A stretch of 64,000 nt of DNA, taken from the NCBI RefSeq assembly GCF_902726565.1, contig NZ_CACVAF010000006.1, positions 62,001-126,000 on the forward strand, in the 5' to 3' direction. The notes beneath the pieces are model-generated. The model made no database searches. It was not told the DNA's origin and was given only the letters and a program-made list of their open reading frames with translations. Below, one piece after another: positions 28,285 through 37,432 of this stretch. The stretch's first letter is position 1, and the number at the start of each line of letters is the position of its first letter. A program made the translations under genes and the position numbers. This stretch comes from Yersinia vastinensis (GTDB lineage Bacteria > Pseudomonadota > Gammaproteobacteria > Enterobacterales > Enterobacteriaceae).

Positions 28285-29604
28285 ATGAGTCATCGTTTAT
28301 CATCTAAAGATATTATGGCATTAGGTTTTATGACCTTTGCCTTATTCGTTGGCGCGGGCAACATCATCTTCCCACCGATGGTTGGTTTACAATCCGGTGA
28401 ACATGTTTGGTGGGCCGCACTGGGCTTTCTGATTACTGCGGTTGGATTACCGGTTATTACGGTGATTGCTCTTGCCCGTGTGGGCGGCGGTATTGATGCT
28501 TTGAGCACGCCAATTGGCCGTGGCGCGGGCTTGGTTCTGGCGACCGTCTGTTATCTGGCGGTGGGCCCACTGTTTGCGACTCCACGAACTGCCACTGTGT
28601 CCTTTGAAGTCGGCATTGCCCCACTGACGGGGGATGGCCCACTGCCGCTGTTTATCTATAGTGTGGTCTATTTCGCATTGGTTATCGGGATTTCGCTGTA
28701 TCCGGGGCGTTTGTTGGATACGGTTGGGCATATTCTGGCACCACTGAAAATTTTGGCATTGGCTATCTTGGGTATCGCTGCGTTGATTTGGCCCGCTGGG
28801 CCATTGATTCCGGCAACGGACGCTTACCAACAAGTGCCATTCTCCTCTGGTTTCGTTAATGGTTATCTGACCATGGACACTTTAGGCGCATTGGTCTTTG
28901 GTATTGTTATTGTCAACGCTGCTCGTTCGCGTGGTGTGGTTTCTTCCGGCTTACTAACACGTTACACCATTTGGGCCGGGTTGATTGCCGGTGTCGGTTT
29001 GACGCTGGTTTACCTGAGTCTGTTTAAGTTGGGTTCCAGTAGTGGCAGCCTGACACCGGATGCACAAAATGGTGCCGTGGTGCTGCATGCTTATGTTCAG
29101 CATACTTTTGGTGGGTTGGGGAGTGTGTTCCTAGCGGCTTTGATTTTCATCGCTTGTATGGTGACGGCTGTGGGTCTGACCTGCGCCTGTGCTGAGTTCT
29201 TTGCTCAGTACCTTCCTTTGTCATATCGAGCACTGGTCTTTATTCTTGGTATCTTCTCAATGATGGTATCGAATCTGGGGCTGAGCCATCTGATTCAGGT
29301 CTCTATCCCCGTGCTGACAGCAATTTATCCTCCATGCATCGTGCTGGTGTTGATGAGTTTCACCTTGCGCTGGTGGCATCATGCTTCGCGTATTGTGGCC
29401 CCTGTGATGTTGGTCAGCTTGCTGTTTGGGATTCTCGATGCGGTAAAAGCCTCGACATTTGCGCATTTCTTGCCGGAATGGACCCAGCACCTACCGCTGT
29501 CTGAACAAGGTCTGGCATGGTTATCGCCTTCTCTGCTGGTATTCGTCGTCGTAGGGTTGTACGATCGCCTCTGCTGTCGTCAGGAAGTTGCTGCCAAGCA
29601 ATAA
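28285..29604 (+). CDS. brnQ: Branched-chain amino acid transporter BrnQ (LIV-II)
   Basis: A 439-residue, 12-helix inner-membrane carrier that takes up leucine, isoleucine and valine with a cation. Conserved LIVCS-family blocks include [71 protein letters not shown] and LTCACAEFF. The length equals that of the E. coli protein. The gene ends in a strong terminator, so proY downstream has its own expression or depends on readthrough. The phoR-(insert)-brnQ-proY-malZ order is that of E. coli. Confidence 0.96.
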   Translation: MSHRLSSKDIMALGFMTFALFVGAGNIIFPPMVGLQSGEHVWWAALGFLITAVGLPVITVIALARVGGGIDALSTPIGRGAGLVLATVCYLAVGPLFATPRTATVSFEVGIAPLTGDGPLPLFIYSVVYFALVIGISLYPGRLLDTVGHILAPLKILALAILGIAALIWPAGPLIPATDAYQQVPFSSGFVNGYLTMDTLGALVFGIVIVNAARSRGVVSSGLLTRYTIWAGLIAGVGLTLVYLSLFKLGSSSGSLTPDAQNGAVVLHAYVQHTFGGLGSVFLAALIFIACMVTAVGLTCACAEFFAQYLPLSYRALVFILGIFSMMVSNLGLSHLIQVSIPVLTAIYPPCIVLVLMSFTLRWWHHASRIVAPVMLVSLLFGILDAVKASTFAHFLPEWTQHLPLSEQGLAWLSPSLLVFVVVGLYDRLCCRQEVAAKQ

Positions 29605-29627
29605 CTGCACAGTTATAAGATATTTTT

Positions 29628-29655
29628 AGCCACGGCTCATCCCCGTGGCTTTTTG
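29628..29655 (+). terminator. Rho-independent terminator of brnQ
   Basis: AGCCACGG (29628-29635) pairs with CCGTGGCT (29643-29650) around a 7-base loop and is followed by TTTTTG. Confidence 0.8.
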
Positions 29656-29679
29656 CTGAAAAAAGACGGGAAAATGTTG

Positions 29680-31071
29680 ATGGAATTACCAGTCAAAAAT
29701 AAGCTGAAACGCGGCCTGACGACACGCCATATCCGCTTTATGGCATTGGGATCAGCAATAGGTACGGGCTTATTCTATGGTTCGGCTGATGCAATAAGAA
29801 TGGCAGGGCCAAGTGTATTATTGGCATACCTGATTGGTGGTGTGGTGGCATTTATCATCATGCGTGCCTTGGGCGAAATGTCAGTCAATAACCCGCAGGC
29901 CAGTTCTTTCTCTCGTTATGCCCAAGATTACCTCGGGCCGATGGCGGGTTACATCACTGGCTGGACATATTGCTTTGAAATTCTGATTGTTGCGATCGCG
30001 GATGTGACCGCTTTCGGTATCTATATGGGCGTCTGGTTCCCCGATGTGCCTCACTGGGTATGGGTGCTGAGTGTTGTCCTTATTATTGGCGCTATCAATA
30101 TGATGAGTGTCAAAGTATTCGGCGAGTTGGAATTTTGGTTCTCATTCTTTAAAGTTGCCACCATCATCATCATGATTCTGGCCGGTATTGGTATCATTAT
30201 TTGGGGTATTGGTAACGGTGGGCAACCGACTGGCATTCATAATTTATGGACTAACGGCGGCTTCTTCAGTAATGGTTTTGTCGGCATGATTTTGTCATTG
30301 CAACTGGTAATGTTTGCTTATGGCGGTATTGAAATTATCGGTATTACTGCTGGTGAAGCCGAGAATCCAAAAAAATCCATTCCAAAAGCAATCAACTCAG
30401 TACCATGGCGTATTTTGGTGTTCTACGTCGGTACTTTGTTTGTCATCATGTCTATTTACCCATGGAATCAGGTGGGTACCAATGGTAGTCCATTTGTTCT
30501 GACCTTCCAGCATATGGGGATTACAGTGGCGGCCGGCATACTGAACTTCGTGGTTATCACCGCATCATTATCCGCTATCAACAGTGATGTGTTTGGGGTC
30601 GGGCGTATGCTCAATGGGATGGCTGAACAAGGCCATGCACCCAAAGCCTTTGCCGCTATTTCCAAACGCGGAGTGCCGTGGGTTACAGTATTGGTGATGA
30701 TGTTCGCTATGCTGATTGCAGTGTATTTGAACTATATCATGCCTGAAAATGTCTTTCTGGTGATCGCGTCGCTGGCGACTTTCGCTACTGTCTGGGTGTG
30801 GATTATGATCCTGTTTTCCCAGATTGGTTTCCGCCGCTCCTTGAGTAAAGATCAGATTAAAGCGCTGGATTTCCCGCTGCGTGGCGGTACTTTTACCTCG
30901 GTACTGGCGATCATTTTCTTAGTCTTTATCATCGGCCTGATTGGTTGGTTCCCAACCACTCGCATCTCTTTGTATGTGGGGCTGGTGTGGATTGCACTGC
31001 TGTTGGTGGGATACTATTTCAAAGTCAGTCATCAGAAGAAACAAGCAATACCGGTGAAAGAGGCCGAGTAA
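29680..31071 (+). CDS. proY: Proline-specific permease ProY
   Basis: A 463-residue amino-acid/polyamine/organocation permease with about 12 membrane helices. The N-terminus [29 protein letters not shown] and the internal [18 protein letters not shown] are signatures of this group, and the protein follows E. coli ProY closely throughout. It is annotated as a proline transporter; in E. coli and Salmonella the gene is cryptic, so true specificity is uncertain. The ATG at 29680 has GACGGGA at good spacing; ATG 29674 and TTG 29653 are also in frame but less well placed. Confidence 0.92.
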   Translation: MELPVKNKLKRGLTTRHIRFMALGSAIGTGLFYGSADAIRMAGPSVLLAYLIGGVVAFIIMRALGEMSVNNPQASSFSRYAQDYLGPMAGYITGWTYCFEILIVAIADVTAFGIYMGVWFPDVPHWVWVLSVVLIIGAINMMSVKVFGELEFWFSFFKVATIIIMILAGIGIIIWGIGNGGQPTGIHNLWTNGGFFSNGFVGMILSLQLVMFAYGGIEIIGITAGEAENPKKSIPKAINSVPWRILVFYVGTLFVIMSIYPWNQVGTNGSPFVLTFQHMGITVAAGILNFVVITASLSAINSDVFGVGRMLNGMAEQGHAPKAFAAISKRGVPWVTVLVMMFAMLIAVYLNYIMPENVFLVIASLATFATVWVWIMILFSQIGFRRSLSKDQIKALDFPLRGGTFTSVLAIIFLVFIIGLIGWFPTTRISLYVGLVWIALLLVGYYFKVSHQKKQAIPVKEAE

Positions 31072-31092
31072 TACTTAGCTGAACGCCATCTG

Positions 31093-31119
31093 AAGCCGGG
31101 AAATTTCCCGGCTTTTTTT
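31093..31119 (+). terminator. Rho-independent terminator of proY
   Basis: AAGCCGGGAAA / TTTCCCGGCTT forms a near-loopless perfect stem followed by TTTTTA. Confidence 0.85.
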
Positions 31120-31166
31120 ATTAGACTCGGTATGTTGCCATTTAATTAACTTTTCTCCGCCCCCAG

Positions 31167-31199
31167 CCTCATCCCCGATATTTATGCTGGCAGATGAGG
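31167..31199. promoter_or_regulatory. MalT boxes upstream of malZ
   Basis: CCTCATCCCC at 31167-31176 is, on the minus strand, a perfect GGGGATGAGG MalT box. GCAGATGAGG at 31190-31199 matches 8 of 10 on the plus strand. The two form a divergent pair about 165-195 bases before malZ, which is a MalT-dependent gene in E. coli. Confidence 0.65.
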
Positions 31200-31362
31200 G
31201 GCAAGCTCCTACTGCATGTCATTATTTATGTCGGCGAACTGTTTATATAGCAGGGCTGTTTATTCAGCTCAATCGCCTATCATCGGGTGAATGTGTCGCG
31301 GCGTTAATGTCTGCACCAGATAGCCTTAACAGGAATGGTTTTGGTTAAAGCAGGAGAGTTTT

Positions 31363-33192
31363 ATGCTGAGTGGTTGGCATCTACCGGTCACGCCTTTTGT
31401 TCGTCAGCAAGGCGATGCATTACATATGACGTTATGGTTGCAGGGGAATAATTTACCCGAGCAGGTTTTCTTGCGCTGTGAACCCGATAATGAAGAATGG
31501 CTGCTCAGTATGAAGGGGCAGCAACGAGATGGTTTTTGGTCTTATAGTGCGAAACTCCCTTTGCATGAAGGTCAGCCGACACGGCGTTATTGTTTCAAAC
31601 TGCTGTGGAATGATGATCAACAGTGGTTTGGTCCATTGGGATTTTCAAAAATTCCCCCAGCACAGTTGGCACAGTTTGCTATTGATACACCTGATAGTGG
31701 CCCTGATTGGGTAGCTGACCAAATTTTTTATCAGATTTTCCCCGATCGTTTTGCCAGCAGTCAGGGGGAATATAGGGTGCAGGAAGGCAGTTATCCTCAT
31801 CATGCTGCGGGTGTGGCGGTGTCGCGCCGAGAATGGCAGCACCCATTGGAAGATATAAATGCCTCCTCGACATTCTACGGCGGTGATTTGGCTGGTATCT
31901 GTCAAAAAATCCCCTATTTACAACAGCTCGGTGTTACCGCACTGTATTTAAACCCTATTTTTACCGCTCCCAGTGTCCATAAATACGATACGCAAGATTA
32001 TTATCAGATTGATCCCTACCTCGGTGGTGAGAGTGCTTTTTTGCAATTGCGCCATGCAACGTATGATGCCGGTATCAAATTGGTGCTTGATGGTGTGTTT
32101 AACCATACCGGGGATTCTCACCATTGGTTTGACCGCCATCAGCAAGGAGAGGATGGCGCTTGCCACCATCAAGATTCACCTTACCGTGGTTGGTTTAATT
32201 TCTTCCCCGATGGGCGGGCGCTGGATTGGAAAGGCAATGCCAGCCTGCCAAAACTCAACTTTGCGAATGATGGCGTGGTGAATCAAATTTATCGTGGCGA
32301 AAATAGTGTTGTTCGTCATTGGTTAAAACCGCCTTACAGTATTGATGGCTGGCGGTTGGATGTAGTGCATATGCTCGGGGAAGAGGGCGGAGCAAAAGGA
32401 AATTTACACCATCTGGCGGGTATCTATCAGGCAGCGAAAGAAGAGAATCCTCAGGCTTATATACTGGGGGAGCACTTTGGTGATGCACGAAATTGGTTAC
32501 ATGCCGGAGTAGAGGATGCGGCAATGAACTACATGGGATTTGCTTTGCCGGTGCGCAGTTTTTTGGCCGGTCAGGATGTTGCCTATCATCCCATAAAACT
32601 TCAGGCCGAAGAGTGTGCTTATTGGATGGATGAATACCGTGCTGGGTTACCTCATGGTCACCAACTTCGTCTATTTAATCAGTTGGACAGCCATGATACT
32701 GCCCGTTTTATCACGCTGCTCTATGGTGATAAAGCACGTATGCAAATGGCGCTGGTGTGGTTGTTTAGTTGGATTGGCGTGCCTTGCTTATTTTACGGCG
32801 ATGAAATTGGGCTGGATGGGGGTAATGATCCGTTCTGCCGTAAACCATTCCCATGGGATGAGTCTCAATGGCAGAGCGATTTGCTGAAGTTGTGTCAACG
32901 AATGGCCGCTCTGCGGCACAAAAGTATGGCTCTGCGACGCGGTGGATGTCAGGTTATTCATGCCGATGGTGATTCTCTGATATTTATTCGTTGCTATCAG
33001 CGTGAGCGAGTGATGGTGGCAATCCAGCGCAACCACAATACTGATATTTCCTTAGTGGCATCTCCTTTACTCAATGTGGCTAAATGGCAGCGCCTGGAAG
33101 GTTCATCCGAGTTGAGTGTCACAGGTGAGGGGGTCAATCTGCAGTTGTCTGGTGAGAGTGTCACCCTATGGTGTGGAGTTGGTGAGCGCTAA
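31363..33192 (+). CDS. malZ: Maltodextrin glucosidase
   Basis: MalZ is a cytoplasmic GH13 enzyme that releases glucose from the reducing end of maltodextrins. The 609-residue protein starts with an N-terminal CBM34-like beta domain (about residues 1-110), then the catalytic barrel: QIFPDRFA, DGVFNHTGD, the nucleophile Asp in DGWRLDVVH, the acid/base Glu in ILGEHFGDA and the stabilising Asp in NQLDSHDTAR. The length is close to the 604-605 residues of E. coli MalZ. CAGGAG precedes the ATG. MalT boxes upstream suggest maltose induction. A terminator follows, so it is monocistronic. Confidence 0.96.
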   Translation: MLSGWHLPVTPFVRQQGDALHMTLWLQGNNLPEQVFLRCEPDNEEWLLSMKGQQRDGFWSYSAKLPLHEGQPTRRYCFKLLWNDDQQWFGPLGFSKIPPAQLAQFAIDTPDSGPDWVADQIFYQIFPDRFASSQGEYRVQEGSYPHHAAGVAVSRREWQHPLEDINASSTFYGGDLAGICQKIPYLQQLGVTALYLNPIFTAPSVHKYDTQDYYQIDPYLGGESAFLQLRHATYDAGIKLVLDGVFNHTGDSHHWFDRHQQGEDGACHHQDSPYRGWFNFFPDGRALDWKGNASLPKLNFANDGVVNQIYRGENSVVRHWLKPPYSIDGWRLDVVHMLGEEGGAKGNLHHLAGIYQAAKEENPQAYILGEHFGDARNWLHAGVEDAAMNYMGFALPVRSFLAGQDVAYHPIKLQAEECAYWMDEYRAGLPHGHQLRLFNQLDSHDTARFITLLYGDKARMQMALVWLFSWIGVPCLFYGDEIGLDGGNDPFCRKPFPWDESQWQSDLLKLCQRMAALRHKSMALRRGGCQVIHADGDSLIFIRCYQRERVMVAIQRNHNTDISLVASPLLNVAKWQRLEGSSELSVTGEGVNLQLSGESVTLWCGVGER

Positions 33193-33220
33193 CTCAAGGG
33201 CGGTTACACTCTGTAAGATA

Positions 33221-33250
33221 GAAAAAGCGGCTAAACGCCGCTTTTTCTTT
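33221..33250 (+). terminator. Rho-independent terminator of malZ
   Basis: GAAAAAGCGGC pairs with GCCGCTTTTTC around a short TAAAC loop and ends in TTT. Confidence 0.85.
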
Positions 33251-33317
33251 AGCTGAGATAGTATATATAAGGCAGCTATAGATAGTGACTGAGTCACTTC
33301 ATCGAAGGGAGAGTAAT

Positions 33318-33998
33318 ATGAGCACAGCGAAAAGACAGGCATTGATTATCGGCGCTTCTCGAGGCTTAGGGTTGGGGCTGGTTGACGAGCTTAATCGCCG
33401 TGGCTGGTCAGTGACTGCGACAACACGTGGCACTGCGCAAGATACCAGCGCACACAAAGCCCACTGGCTGACATTGGATATTAATCAACCTGAAAGTATT
33501 ACTGCGTTTTTGCCTCAGGTGCAGGGGCAGACGTTTGATTTGATATTTGTTAATGCGGGCATCTCAGGGCCAGAACATCAGTCAGCGATTGAGGCTAAAC
33601 CTGAAGAGATTCTCGAATTGTTCCAAACTAATGCAATTTCTCCAATTCGTATTGCCCAGCGCCTGCTGGCACAACGTCATCCCGCCCACAGTGTATTGGC
33701 CTTTATGTCTTCTCAACTGGGTAGTCTGGGTCATAATGCATCTGGCCATAAGCCTTTATATTCAGCCAGTAAGGCGGCACTGAATATGATGACGCGCAAT
33801 CTGGTGGCTGAGGTCGCAGATCCGTCACTGACTGTATTATCCATTCATCCGGGTTGGGTGAAAACCGATATGGGGGGGGATGCCGCGCCATTGACGATTG
33901 CGACTAGCGTGAAAGGCGTTGTTGACCAGATTGAGCATGCATCAGGCAAAGGTGGTCATGGTTTTATTGATTATCAAGGACATATATTACCTTGGTAA
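33318..33998 (+). CDS. SDR-family oxidoreductase
   Basis: A 226-residue classical short-chain dehydrogenase/reductase. The cofactor motif is GASRGLGLGL near the N-terminus, the NAG motif is FVNAGISGP, the catalytic Ser lies in FMSSQLGSL and the Tyr-Lys pair in YSASKAAL, followed by SIHPGWVKTDMGG. This PGWVKTDMGG form resembles C-factor/CsgA-like SDRs. The substrate is unknown. The ATG at 33318 is preceded by AAGGGAGAG; the frame extends upstream to 33285 without a ribosome-binding site. It stands alone, convergent with ggt. Confidence 0.87.
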   Translation: MSTAKRQALIIGASRGLGLGLVDELNRRGWSVTATTRGTAQDTSAHKAHWLTLDINQPESITAFLPQVQGQTFDLIFVNAGISGPEHQSAIEAKPEEILELFQTNAISPIRIAQRLLAQRHPAHSVLAFMSSQLGSLGHNASGHKPLYSASKAALNMMTRNLVAEVADPSLTVLSIHPGWVKTDMGGDAAPLTIATSVKGVVDQIEHASGKGGHGFIDYQGHILPW

Positions 33999-34018
33999 TG
34001 ACTTTAAACTGATAAATC

Positions 34019-34045
34019 TCCCCCATCGATACCTTGATGGGGGGA
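34019..34045. terminator. Hairpin between SDR gene and ggt
   Basis: TCCCCCATC / GATGGGGGGA around an 8-base loop lies between the convergent genes. It is a stable stem but lacks a T-run on either strand, so termination is only likely. Confidence 0.45.
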
Positions 34046-34058
34046 CGAGTGAACCCAA

Positions 34059-35822
34059 TTAGTAACCGATAGCGGCTCCGGCAGGGCGGCGGACATCATT
34101 AGCCCCGTACAAGTAACCTTCACGCACTTTGCCTGATACCGCAGAGTCATTCCCGGAGTTTGCAGGGCTAACGCCTTCAACACCGGCTAAGCCGACTAAA
34201 ATGAGCTCCGCAGCGCCCCATGGATTCTGCTCAACCATGTTATAGCCCATTGTTTTCAGTAGACTAAGACTGTCAGCAGAAACTCCACGTTGTTCGTAGT
34301 AAACTTCATCAGGTAACCACTGATGATGGATGCGTGGCGCATCTACCGCCTCTTGCGGTGCCATACCATGGTCAATCACATTCAGTGCTGTTTGCAGGGT
34401 AATGGTAATAATTCGCGAACCACCAGGTGACCCCAACACCATGAATGTCTTACCGTCTTTGGTCACTAATGTTGGGCTCATAGATGATAGTGGGCGCTTA
34501 CCGGGGGCGATAGAATTCGTCGCTCCCTGAACTAAACCATACAGATTTTGCTCACCTACTTTGACGGTAAAATCGTCCATTTCATCATTAAGGAAAAAAC
34601 CGGTACCAGGCGCTATCACTACAGCACCAAAGCGGCCATTAACTGTGTAGGTAGTAGAGACCGCATTCCCCTCATGATCGACGATAGAATAGTGGGTTGT
34701 TTCTGGTTTTTCATGCGGTTGCATACCCGGCTGCACTTCTACTGACGGCGTTGCTTTATTGGCAATGATTTGCTTGCGAATATCTGCGGCATAACTTTTG
34801 CTCAACAGACGATCAATGGGGTTCTTAACAAATTCTGGGTCACCGAGGAAAGTATTGCGATCCATATAAGCATGGCGCATAGCCTCAGTCAGCGTATGAA
34901 TGTAAGCGGCAGAGTTGAAGCCCATGCTTTTTAGGTCATATCCCTCAAGAACATTTAATGTTTCACAGAGTGTGACGCCACCAGAGCTAGGGGGTGGGGA
35001 AGAGACAAATTTATAACCGCGATAACTACAGGTAATAGGCGCTGTTTCAGTGATTTTATAGTTAGCAAAGTCGGCAGCGGTCAGAATTCCCCCGTTATTT
35101 TTTGCCGCAGCCTCAACCGCTTGAGGGATTTTCCCCTGATAGAACGCATCTGGTCCGTTCTCGGATATCGCGGCTAGAGTATCAGCCAGATCAGTCTGGA
35201 CAAGACGATCACCCGGCTGCAGTGCTTCCCCATTTGGACGCAGGAAAATACGTGCAGATTCAGGGTCTTGCCGGAAGCGTTTGACAGTTGTATCCAGAAT
35301 GTCTGTGTCAGCGCGGGTCAATGTAAAGCCCTCGCGGGCTAGCTTGATTGCTGGCGCCATCACTTGCTGGCGTGTCAATTTGCCGTATTTCTTCTGGGCA
35401 CTGTCCATACCCAATACGGTGCCCGGCACGCCTGCGGCCAAATAGCCATATAAACTGGCATCTTTGGTGACGTTGCCCTCTTTATCCAGATACATATCAG
35501 CACTGGCTGCGGCAGGGGCGGTCTCACGGAAATTTATAAATGTATCGGTTCCATCAGCAAGATGAATGGTCATAAAACCACCCCCGCCAATATTGCCGCA
35601 GCAGGGATTGACTACTGCTTGTGCGTAACCCACAGCCACCGCGGCATCTACCGCGTTTCCACCCATTTTTAAAATATCCGTCCCAACCTGTGAAGCCAGA
35701 TACTGGGAGGTGACCACCATGCCATTTTTTGCCTCTACCGCCGGTGTTGAGGCCGCATGTAGCGTACCACTGACCAACAAAGCCAATATAGCCAAGGGTT
35801 TGTTCCATTTTTTTAAATGCAT
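34059..35822 (-). CDS. ggt: Gamma-glutamyltranspeptidase
   Basis: GGT is a periplasmic enzyme that hydrolyses glutathione and other gamma-glutamyl compounds or transfers the glutamyl group. It is made as one chain that cleaves itself before a threonine. The start at 35822 (MHLKKWNKPLAILALLVSGTLHAAS) gives a Sec signal peptide, an AGGAG site and 587 residues, near the 580 of E. coli; the upstream extension to 35915 has no support. The autocleavage and catalytic Thr heads ETTHYSIVDHEGNAVS, and the RETAP and SSPPPSSGG blocks are present. It is convergent with the SDR gene and has no operon partner. Confidence 0.96.
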   Translation of the reverse strand: MHLKKWNKPLAILALLVSGTLHAASTPAVEAKNGMVVTSQYLASQVGTDILKMGGNAVDAAVAVGYAQAVVNPCCGNIGGGGFMTIHLADGTDTFINFRETAPAAASADMYLDKEGNVTKDASLYGYLAAGVPGTVLGMDSAQKKYGKLTRQQVMAPAIKLAREGFTLTRADTDILDTTVKRFRQDPESARIFLRPNGEALQPGDRLVQTDLADTLAAISENGPDAFYQGKIPQAVEAAAKNNGGILTAADFANYKITETAPITCSYRGYKFVSSPPPSSGGVTLCETLNVLEGYDLKSMGFNSAAYIHTLTEAMRHAYMDRNTFLGDPEFVKNPIDRLLSKSYAADIRKQIIANKATPSVEVQPGMQPHEKPETTHYSIVDHEGNAVSTTYTVNGRFGAVVIAPGTGFFLNDEMDDFTVKVGEQNLYGLVQGATNSIAPGKRPLSSMSPTLVTKDGKTFMVLGSPGGSRIITITLQTALNVIDHGMAPQEAVDAPRIHHQWLPDEVYYEQRGVSADSLSLLKTMGYNMVEQNPWGAAELILVGLAGVEGVSPANSGNDSAVSGKVREGYLYGANDVRRPAGAAIGY

Positions 35823-36171
35823 TCTGACTCCTGTTATTTCCTGTCCGCCAGGGATTACCCGGTCATTTTTGTCTGGCAGCCTAAAAGATCTGCTTATGGA
35901 ATGTGCAAAACACATACCAGTAATAATTAATAGCAGAATAAATGTTTGTGGCAGCTAATTAATTGGCGGCGGAAGGTGGTTGAGCCAGTTATGCGCGGGC
36001 TAATAGGTTGGTTTTGGCTCAGTGAGAATTAAATTAAATGAAAACAACTGATTGAAAATAAAGCGATCTGCTTAAGGAAGATAAGGTGGGATTAGAAATA
36101 ATAATTATATAGACTTCGTGGCGGGTGCTTGAAGCTGTCTGCTTTAGGTGCTTATTTCGGGTTGAGAGTAG

Positions 36172-36228
36172 ACAGAGAAAAGCCCCGTATCAATGTTAAT
36201 TAATACGAGGCTCTCTGTAATACCGGAC
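36172..36228 (-). ncRNA. Sok-like antisense antitoxin RNA (predicted)
   Basis: On the minus strand, TTTCGG-N17-TAATAC (about 36260 to 36232) could be a promoter. About 30 bases further, AGCCTCGTAT pairs with ATACGGGGCT (one mismatch) and is followed by TTTTCTC, an intrinsic terminator. The RNA would overlap the mok start. The region aligns in layout with the R1 Sok RNA, which shares the GCCTCGT and ACGGGGCT elements. Ends are estimates. Confidence 0.55.
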
Positions 36229-36435
36229 AGTATTACGGTAGCCTTTTCCCCGCCGAAAGGCAAGGCAAGGAGGCTTGATATGTTGCCACAAAATACACTT
36301 GTTTGGTGCCTATTGATTGTTTGCATAACAGTTCTGGCATTTACATTAATTACGCATAAATCACTGTGTGAATTACGCCTAAAAGATGGAAACAAGGAAG
36401 TTGCGGCCATTTTAGCTTACGAATCTGAAAGGTAA
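36193..36435 (+). CDS. Mok-like leader frame in register with hok
   Basis: ATG 36193 opens an 80-codon frame that reads straight into the Hok frame, as MokC does for HokC in E. coli. Its N-terminal 29 residues ([18 protein letters not shown]...) precede the Hok start. In known systems mok translation is required for hok translation and is the actual target of the antisense RNA. Its product is not thought to matter itself. The ribosome-binding site is weak. Confidence 0.55.
   Translation: MLINTRLSVIPDSITVAFSPPKGKARRLDMLPQNTLVWCLLIVCITVLAFTLITHKSLCELRLKDGNKEVAAILAYESER
36280..36435 (+). CDS. hok: Hok/Gef-family type I toxin
   Basis: A 51-residue membrane toxin of the Hok/Gef family. Hallmarks in order: [31 protein letters not shown], a single membrane helix followed by the conserved Cys in KSLCE, then [14 protein letters not shown] with the typical EVAA..AYES ending. 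Hok depolarises the inner membrane when its antisense RNA is lost. AAGGAGG lies 7 bases before ATG 36280, which explains why this internal start, rather than 36193, gives the toxin. The surrounding mok frame, antisense terminator and fold-back arms make an apparently complete locus between ggt and the peroxiredoxin gene. All residues needed for toxicity seem intact. Confidence 0.9.
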   Translation: MLPQNTLVWCLLIVCITVLAFTLITHKSLCELRLKDGNKEVAAILAYESER

Positions 36436-36529
36436 GGCAACTGGGCGGGGAGTCATTCTCGCCCTTCGTTGTCCGGGTAGCCATTTTATTGTTGGTTGCA
36501 GCTTTCAAGCACCCATTTTTAAGTTATAT

Positions 36530-36567
36530 CAAAATAAAAAAGCCAGTCAGCGTGAACTGACTGGCTT
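36530..36567 (-). terminator. Rho-independent terminator of the peroxiredoxin gene
   Basis: On the minus strand AAGCCAGTCAG pairs with CTGACTGGCTT around a 6-base loop, followed by TTTTTATTTTG. It lies 40 bases past the stop codon. Confidence 0.85.
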
Positions 36568-36606
36568 AATATCCCCTGAGTGAATCAGGAGAGGCATAAA
36601 CTGTTA

Positions 36607-37209
36607 TTACAGTTTAGAAGCGTTCTCAGACAGGTATTTAGCTACGCCATCTGGAGATGCGCCCATACCTGCTTTGCCTTTTTCCCACTGAGCAGGGCAA
36701 ACATCGCCGTGTTCTTCATGGAATTGCAGTGCGTCAACCATACGCAGCATTTCGTCAATGTTACGGCCCAGTGGCAGGTCGTTAACTACTTGGTGACGAA
36801 CTACGCCGTTTTTGTCGATCAGGAAAGAACCACGCAGTGCAACACCAGCATCTGGGTGCTCAATGCCGTAGGCTTTCTGAATTTCACGTTTGATATCAGC
36901 AACCATTGGATATTTAACTTCACCAATACCGCCGTTATCAACAGGGGTTTTACGCCATGCGTTGTGTACAAATTCAGAGTCGAAAGAAACGCCTACAACT
37001 TCAACGCCACGTTTCTGGAATTCTTCGTAACGGTGGTCGAAAGCGATCAACTCTGAAGGGCAAACAAAAGTGAAGTCCATTGGCCAGAAGAACAGGACAG
37101 CAGGGCGGCCGTTCAGGTGTTTTTTCAGGTTGAAGTTTTCAACGATTTCGCCGCTACCAAGAACAGCAGCTGCTGTAAAATCAGGGGCTTGACGAGTTAC
37201 CAGAACCAT
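36607..37209 (-). CDS. Typical 2-Cys peroxiredoxin (AhpC/TsaA type)
   Basis: A 200-residue peroxiredoxin. The peroxidatic Cys50 lies in FTFVCPSELIAF and the resolving Cys171 in DVCPAQW, so it is a typical 2-Cys enzyme that forms intersubunit disulfides. It reduces hydrogen peroxide and alkyl hydroperoxides using thioredoxin or a related donor; no ahpF is adjacent, so thioredoxin is more likely. It resembles TsaA-type proteins more than the 187-residue enterobacterial AhpC. A possible OxyR site lies about 100 bases upstream, and a strong terminator follows, so it is a single-gene unit. Confidence 0.92.
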   Translation of the reverse strand: MVLVTRQAPDFTAAAVLGSGEIVENFNLKKHLNGRPAVLFFWPMDFTFVCPSELIAFDHRYEEFQKRGVEVVGVSFDSEFVHNAWRKTPVDNGGIGEVKYPMVADIKREIQKAYGIEHPDAGVALRGSFLIDKNGVVRHQVVNDLPLGRNIDEMLRMVDALQFHEEHGDVCPAQWEKGKAGMGASPDGVAKYLSENASKL

Positions 37210-37305
37210 AAATTACTCCTGTTAATGAAAGATGGATTAACCAGTTGTCTTAAAAGTATCGGCACAGCATAGGTATTTAAACTCAATGAATAAAGGGATA
37301 AATAC

Positions 37306-37331
37306 CAATCGCTGTGATAGCTTTCACCTAT
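37306..37331. promoter_or_regulatory. Candidate OxyR site upstream of the peroxiredoxin gene
   Basis: CAAT-N7-ATAG-N7-CTAT matches 11 of 12 positions over three of the four ATAG/CTAT elements spaced by 7 that make an OxyR site. The fourth element is absent. The site lies about 100 bases before the start of a peroxide-scavenging gene. Confidence 0.45.
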
Positions 37332-37432
37332 TGTTACAACGATTTTAGTTTCGTAGTCTTGCTAAGATACCCATTCTTACAGAAAGAGCAAGTGACTTAA
37401 GGCCAATAACCACACAAACTAAAATGTTTAAT

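Larger units (their letters stand above)
36106..36514 (+). ncRNA. hok mRNA with tac/fbi long-range pairing, promoter to fold-back element
   Basis: TATATA at 36106-36111 is a -10 element for a transcript starting near 36120. The predicted 5' end (GGGTGCTTGAAGCTG, 36123-36137) is complementary to CAGCTTTCAAGCACCC at 36499-36514, beyond the toxin stop, with only one bulged base. This is the tac/fbi fold-back pairing of plasmid R1 hok mRNA, whose 5' end reads GGCGCUUGAGGCUUUCUGCC. Such pairing keeps the full-length message untranslated until its 3' end is trimmed. ATTTTT follows the fbi element. Confidence 0.7.

Noticed and set aside
28447-28833. 128-codon minus-strand ORF inside brnQ
   Set aside because: Complement of membrane-helix codons; His/Gln/Arg-rich translation typical of a shadow frame.
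36144-36410. 88-codon minus-strand ORF across the hok locus
   Set aside because: It is the complement of mok/hok. The minus-strand signal there is better explained by an antisense RNA with an intrinsic terminator.
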